Shown here: positions 60,332 through 64,000 of the stretch, in pieces
How positions within the stretch are numbered: position 1 is the first letter of the stretch
Layout: each line of letters begins with the position of its first letter
Source: Faecalispora jeddahensis
Lineage (GTDB): Bacteria; Bacillota; Clostridia; Oscillospirales; Acutalibacteraceae
Assembly: GCF_000577335.1 (NCBI RefSeq)
Contig: NZ_CBYL010000008.1
Span: 1-64,000, forward strand
DNA length: 64,000 nt
Direction: 5' to 3'
Translations under genes and position numbers: made by a program
The notes under the pieces: generated by a model
What the model saw: the letters and a program-made list of their open reading frames with translations, nothing else
Database searches by the model: none
Told to the model about the DNA's origin: nothing

Positions 60332-61564
60332 TTAGCACAGAATATTGATGCACCAGATGACGAATGGCTGATAGAACACATCGATCAAAAACGCGCCCAC
60401 AATGGGAACGATGATCAGCGCCTTGCGGGATTCGCCATATTTCTCCTGAATGGTCGTCATGTTGGCTACCGCGGTGGGGGTGGAGCCGATGTCGTGCCCG
60501 ATCAGGCCGGCACACATGACGGCCGCGTCGTAATTCTTGCCCAGAATCCGGAAAATCACGAAATATGTGAGCAGAACCAGAAGCACCGTCTGCGTGACCA
60601 GCACAATGAGCAGCGGCAGCGCCAGCGCGGCCAGTTCCCAGAGCTTGAGCGTCATCAGCGCCATCGACAGATACAGCCCCAGAGTCACATCGCCTATTTT
60701 GTCGTTAAAGTCCATGCGGAACTCGTAAAAATGATACTTCTCGTTCAGGTTGCGCACCAGCACGGCAAAGAACATCGCGCCCACATAGGTGGGGATCGAC
60801 ATGTGAACCAGCTGGCCCAAATACCCGACGATGACCGCCCCGAGCGTCATGCAGAGCATCAGCGCGGTCAGGTTTTTCATGGTGGCGGCATAATCCATCT
60901 CCGGCCGCTCCGCCGCTTCCGTTTCGTAGCCCGCGACGTCGATCTCAAACGTCTCCTCCGGCTTTGGCTCCAGGCGATACCGGATGATCAGGCGGCGGCC
61001 CAGAGGCCCGCCGATCAGGCTGGCTGCGATCAGACCGAAGGTAGCCGCCGTGAGCCCGACAAGACTGGCGCCGGGGTAGCCCATCGCTTCCAGCGTTTGG
61101 CCGTAGGCCGCCGCGCCGCCGTGGCCGCCCACCAGAGCCACCGGGCCGGATACAATTCCATAGGCCGCGTGCAGCCCCACCATCGGGCCAAGCCCGACGC
61201 CAATGCCTGTTTGCAGCACCGTTACCACCACGTTTACCAGCCAATAAATCACCAGCAGCTTACCGCCGGTCAGCAGCACCCGCAGGCTGGCCCCCAGCCC
61301 TACCGTGGTAAAAAACGCGAGCATAAAGACCGACTGAAGCGTGGAATCAAATTGAAAACTGACCGCTCCGCTTAAGTAAAAGCCGAAATTAATAAACACG
61401 AATAAGAATCCGCCCACCACGGGAGCGGGGATGCAAAACTTTTCGAGGAAATGAACTTTACTCTTGATCCAGTAACCGATCAGCAGGAAGATCGCCGCAA
61501 GAGTCATCGTGCCGATGTTATCGAACGAGAAGGTCAATACCGAATCAACAAATTCTGCGCGCAT
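60332..61564 (-). CDS. gltS: Sodium/glutamate symporter GltS
   Basis: A 410-residue membrane protein (about ten helices) of the glutamate:Na+ symporter family. Two pore-loop repeats are visible: GPVALVGGHGGAAAYG in the first half and LIGHDIGSTPTAVANM in the second. A charged cytoplasmic loop (about 195-235) separates the halves. The ATG at 61564 gives MRAEFVDSVLTFSFDNIGTM; GGAGGG lies about ten bases upstream. It imports glutamate using the sodium gradient, which the decarboxylase pump in this window could help maintain (inference). Confidence 0.92.
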   Translation of the reverse strand: MRAEFVDSVLTFSFDNIGTMTLAAIFLLIGYWIKSKVHFLEKFCIPAPVVGGFLFVFINFGFYLSGAVSFQFDSTLQSVFMLAFFTTVGLGASLRVLLTGGKLLVIYWLVNVVVTVLQTGIGVGLGPMVGLHAAYGIVSGPVALVGGHGGAAAYGQTLEAMGYPGASLVGLTAATFGLIAASLIGGPLGRRLIIRYRLEPKPEETFEIDVAGYETEAAERPEMDYAATMKNLTALMLCMTLGAVIVGYLGQLVHMSIPTYVGAMFFAVLVRNLNEKYHFYEFRMDFNDKIGDVTLGLYLSMALMTLKLWELAALALPLLIVLVTQTVLLVLLTYFVIFRILGKNYDAAVMCAGLIGHDIGSTPTAVANMTTIQEKYGESRKALIIVPIVGAFLIDVFYQPFVIWCINILC

Positions 61565-61847
61565 ACAACAAGCCCCCTCCATTTTATCCGGACACCTGCA
61601 CACCGGGCCAAGGAGAACTCAACCGCCGGATCAGCATCCAGCGGCTGTATGGGTACCTGTGCCGGTATCTCTGTCTGAATAAATATGATGGGTTCAGCCT
61701 CAATTATGAACCTTTTGGGGAAGATCTGTTCTCCTCCGCTCAGAGCAAAGGCATACGCGTCCGCCCAAAATCAACGGGCAAACAGACGGAACACCGTTCT
61801 CCTTTTGCAAGACAAACAATCTTAGAGCGACAGATGCTGTATAAAAA
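61565..61847. other. Intergenic region, possible gene remnant
   Basis: No complete gene. On the plus strand from about 61612 an open frame reads ELNRRISIQRLYGYLCRYL and continues protein-like for about 80 codons, but without a start codon, binding site or recognised family. It may be a decayed gene fragment or chance. Confidence 0.3.
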
Positions 61848-61878
61848 AAGCCCCTTTGTCCTTTGGACAAAGGGGCTT
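61848..61878 (-). terminator. Terminator of fba
   Basis: AAGCCCCTTTGTCC/GGACAAAGGGGCTT, a 14-bp perfect stem with a three-base loop, followed on the minus strand by a T run. Confidence 0.9.
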
Positions 61879-61974
61879 GCCCGGAGAGCTAAAACAGTTC
61901 ACACTGTATTCCCGCCGAAGCGACTTTTTATCACAGATTGATCCGCGGCCCAAAGCGGCTGTTTCCAGGGCCCT

Positions 61975-62913
61975 TTATGCTTTGCCTGCGCAGCCCAGAA
62001 CGGTGTTGATCTTATGCTCGACCATCTCTTTGATGGCGGTGCGGGCGGGCCCGAGGTACTGGCGGGGATCGAAATGAGAAGGATTCTCCGCCAGATATTT
62101 GCGCACGCTGGCGGTCATGGCCAAACGCAGGTCGGAGTCGATGTTGATCTTGCAGACAGCCATGGTAGCCGCCTGGCGCAGCATTTCTTCCGGAATGCCG
62201 ATCGCGTCGGGCATGCTTCCGCCGTAACGGTTGATCTCCTCCACAAACTGGGGAACAACGGACGAAGCTCCGTGCAGTACGATGGGGAATCCGGGCAGAC
62301 GGCGGGAAACCTCTTCCAGAATATCGAAGCGCAGCTGCGGCTTCTGGCCGGGTTTGAACTTATAGGCGCCGTGGCTGGTTCCAATGGCGATCGCCAGCGA
62401 ATCCACGCCGGTTCTCTTGACAAAATCCTCTACCTGATCGGGGTCGGTGAAATGTGCCTTGTCCTCATCCACACTCACTTCGTCCTCAATACCGGCCAGC
62501 TGGCCAAGCTCGGCCTCAACCGTTACATTGTATTTGTGAGCATACTCCGCAACGCGGCGGGCTTCCTCCACGTTCTCCTCATAGGGCTTGGAGGAACCGT
62601 CGAACATGACGGAGGTAAACCCGCCGTCGATGCACTCCTTGCACAGCTCAAAGGAGGGGCCGTGATCCAGATGCAGAGCGATGGGCAGCTCGGGGTCCAA
62701 CAGAACCGCGGCTTCCACCAGCTTTGTCAAATAAGTGTGGTTGGCATATTTGCGCGCGCCTGCGGACACCTGAAGGATGACCGGAGCTCTCAGCTCATGG
62801 CAGGCTTCTGTGATTCCCTGAATGATTTCCATGTTGTTGACGTTGAACGCGCCGATGGCGTATCCGCCCTCATAGGCTTTTTTGAACATTTCCGTCGTAT
62901 TTACCAATGGCAT
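61975..62913 (-). CDS. fba: Fructose-bisphosphate aldolase, class II
   Basis: A 312-residue zinc aldolase of glycolysis and gluconeogenesis. Zinc and substrate residues appear in IALHLDHGPSFE, EAELGQLAGIEDE, AIAIGTSHGAYKF, VLHGASSVV and KINIDSDLRLAM. The tagatose-bisphosphate aldolases of the same family are an alternative, but the sequence and stand-alone setting favour Fba. The start ATG at 62913 is nine bases after AGGAG; the GTG three codons earlier is too close. Confidence 0.93.
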   Translation of the reverse strand: MPLVNTTEMFKKAYEGGYAIGAFNVNNMEIIQGITEACHELRAPVILQVSAGARKYANHTYLTKLVEAAVLLDPELPIALHLDHGPSFELCKECIDGGFTSVMFDGSSKPYEENVEEARRVAEYAHKYNVTVEAELGQLAGIEDEVSVDEDKAHFTDPDQVEDFVKRTGVDSLAIAIGTSHGAYKFKPGQKPQLRFDILEEVSRRLPGFPIVLHGASSVVPQFVEEINRYGGSMPDAIGIPEEMLRQAATMAVCKINIDSDLRLAMTASVRKYLAENPSHFDPRQYLGPARTAIKEMVEHKINTVLGCAGKA

Positions 62914-62954
62914 ATGGATCACACTCCTGAATGATTTTAGAATACGTTATTGTC

Positions 62955-62966
62955 ATTATACCATAA
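62955..62966 (-). promoter_or_regulatory. Extended -10 promoter of fba
   Basis: Minus strand TTTATGG-TATAAT, with TATAAT at 62955-62960 and TGG directly before it. The -35 is weak (TGTCTT, 16 bases upstream). Confidence 0.6.
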
Positions 62967-63032
62967 ACCGGAAGAAAAGACAGGCTTGTGAAAAAAATAT
63001 CCATAAAATCTTCCATGGAATTTTTGTGCCAT

Positions 63033-63869
63033 TCAGGCAGAGAACAGCTGTGCATTACACCGGCTGTAATGGAACAGATACTGCTGCGCCACGCCCGCAT
63101 ACGGTCCAAGCTGCTGCGGAGTATAGCCGGGCAGCAGCACTGCCATGGCGCGCTTCATCCACACGTCCATGGGGAACGCTTCAAGCCGGTGCAGGCCGTA
63201 CAGCAGCGCGCACTCCGCCACCTTTTCCCCCACGCCGTAAATTTTCATCAGGCTTTGCCGCGCCTCATCGATCGGCAGGCGGAAAAGAGCGTCTAAATCC
63301 ACCTCGCCGCCAGCCACCTTCTGCGCCGCGTCGATCAGGTATTTGGCCCGGAAGCCGCTGCGCACCGGCGCGAGGGAATCTACCGTCTGAACAGCCAGAC
63401 GTTCCGGTGACGGAAAATCATAAAAGCCGTCGTGCTCTTCGCCGAGCAGCTGGCAGAGCCTGTCCACCAACCCCTTAATGCGCGGGATGTTATTGTTCTG
63501 AGACAAAATAAACGAACACAGCGCCTCCCACGGGTCCTGCTGCAGCAGACGGATTCCCGGGGCAAATGCGGCCGCCTGCCGCAGCGCCGGATGCATCTGC
63601 GCCAGCGACTCGCGCACCGCCGCGTAATCGAAATCCAGATCGAAGTAAGGAATCCAGGTTGTTTCGAACTCCGCCGCCGTCACTCCGTGGAACAGCACCG
63701 TCCCGTTCTGCTCGGTGATCGTGAGTGTGCGCCCGCAGGCAATCCCGCGGTATTCTCCGCCGGGCAGCACCTGCCAGCGAAAGCACTGGCCGCAGTCGAG
63801 TGTCTGGAGCAAATCCAGATCGGGGGACGACGGGATCTCTATCCCATGCGAAGTCTTTCGGTAAAACAT
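63033..63869 (-). CDS. 8-oxoguanine DNA glycosylase, OGG1-type
   Basis: A 278-residue base-excision repair enzyme. The N-terminal OGG domain (about 1-115) contains LDCGQCFRWQ. A helix-hairpin-helix GPD domain follows: the likely catalytic lysine lies in SQNNNIPRIKGLVDRL, the hairpin is LMKIYGVGEKVAECALL, and the conserved aspartate is in AFPMDVWMKR. It removes oxidised guanine. GGAGGAACTC precedes the ATG, and a GC hairpin (GCCGCGC/GCGCGGC) lies in its short leader. Confidence 0.88.
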   Translation of the reverse strand: MFYRKTSHGIEIPSSPDLDLLQTLDCGQCFRWQVLPGGEYRGIACGRTLTITEQNGTVLFHGVTAAEFETTWIPYFDLDFDYAAVRESLAQMHPALRQAAAFAPGIRLLQQDPWEALCSFILSQNNNIPRIKGLVDRLCQLLGEEHDGFYDFPSPERLAVQTVDSLAPVRSGFRAKYLIDAAQKVAGGEVDLDALFRLPIDEARQSLMKIYGVGEKVAECALLYGLHRLEAFPMDVWMKRAMAVLLPGYTPQQLGPYAGVAQQYLFHYSRCNAQLFSA

Positions 63870-63915
63870 GAGTTCCTCCTCTGCCGCGCGCTCGGCGCGG
63901 CGCTACAATGTGAAC

Positions 63916-63927
63916 ATTATAGCATAC
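63916..63927 (-). promoter_or_regulatory. Extended -10 promoter of the glycosylase gene
   Basis: Minus strand TATGC-TATAAT with TATAAT at 63916-63921 and TG one base before it. No clear -35. Confidence 0.55.
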
Positions 63928-64000
63928 TTTTCCTCAGACGGGAACGGGCGGAGGAAACTGCCAGATAAAGGAAGAAGGCCGGATTGCCCACGGGCAACCC

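Noticed and set aside
60254-61375. A 373-codon plus-strand frame antisense to gltS
   Set aside because: His/Gln/Arg-rich shadow; gltS on the other strand has clear transporter motifs.
63890-64000. Possible tRNA or small RNA in the GC-rich hairpin before the glycosylase gene
   Set aside because: The GCCGCGC/GCGCGGC stem has no cloverleaf and lies in the short leader between the -10 box and the start codon.

Overview
The window looks like a chromosomal segment of a spore-forming, anaerobic clostridium, most likely a moderately GC-rich Oscillospiraceae/Ruminococcaceae-type organism. The evidence is a BofA/YaaL sporulation pair, RNase J with RNase R, GdpP, zinc-ribbon forms of S4, S14 and L36, an archaeal/eukaryote-type prolyl-tRNA synthetase, and a sodium-pump decarboxylase beta subunit. 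Start codons are often not ATG (TTG for ftsH, gdpP, secY, tyrA and an ABC-F gene; GTG for rnjA, rnhA, bofA and rpsJ; probably CTG for the first gene). No tRNA, rRNA, IS element or prophage was found.

Layout. 1-0.95 kb: two small accessory genes (ribbon-helix-helix protein and a small unknown). 1-8.8 kb, minus strand: bofA, yaaL, rnr, secG and a divergent topoisomerase IV-like pair. 8.9-9.2 kb: a CRISPR-like array of five diverged repeats with no cas genes. 9.5-19.4 kb, minus: rnjA-gdpP-rplI-dnaB-tilS-hpt-ftsH. 20-23.7 kb, plus: rnhA, a cysteine desulfurase, and an antibiotic-resistance-type ABC-F ATPase behind a long leader. 24.3-39.8 kb, minus: the complete S10-spc-alpha ribosomal cluster from rpsJ to rplQ, with its own promoter and a leader hairpin that looks like an attenuator.

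40.2-44.6 kb, minus: a beta-subunit decarboxylase gene, a small OadG-like membrane protein, proS, then a tightly coupled trio made of two 98-residue paralogous microproteins carrying the DGPTSI signature of the decarboxylase beta subunit, and a DUF3298-like lipoprotein. 44.7-45 kb: acpP. 45.1-53.4 kb, plus: a nearly complete shikimate/aromatic operon aroE-aroK-[leader peptide and attenuator]-aroF-tyrA-aroB-aroA-aroC-pheA. A 50-residue leader peptide packed with Phe, Tyr and Trp precedes a textbook terminator directly upstream of the DAHP synthase.

53.5-54.6 kb: an AT-rich pair of overlapping genes for a secreted protein and a lipoprotein, probably acquired. 54.8-64 kb: a RidA-family deaminase beside a PLP threonine/serine ammonia-lyase, an XRE regulator with membrane helices, an orphan sugar-ABC ATPase, a pseudouridine synthase, a DUF4830 protein, a glutamate/sodium symporter, class II fructose-bisphosphate aldolase, and an OGG1-type glycosylase.

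The observations most worth following are (1) the DGPTSI microprotein pair, (2) the aromatic leader-peptide attenuator, and (3) the CRISPR-like array whose repeats diverge in sequence while mostly keeping a paired stem.
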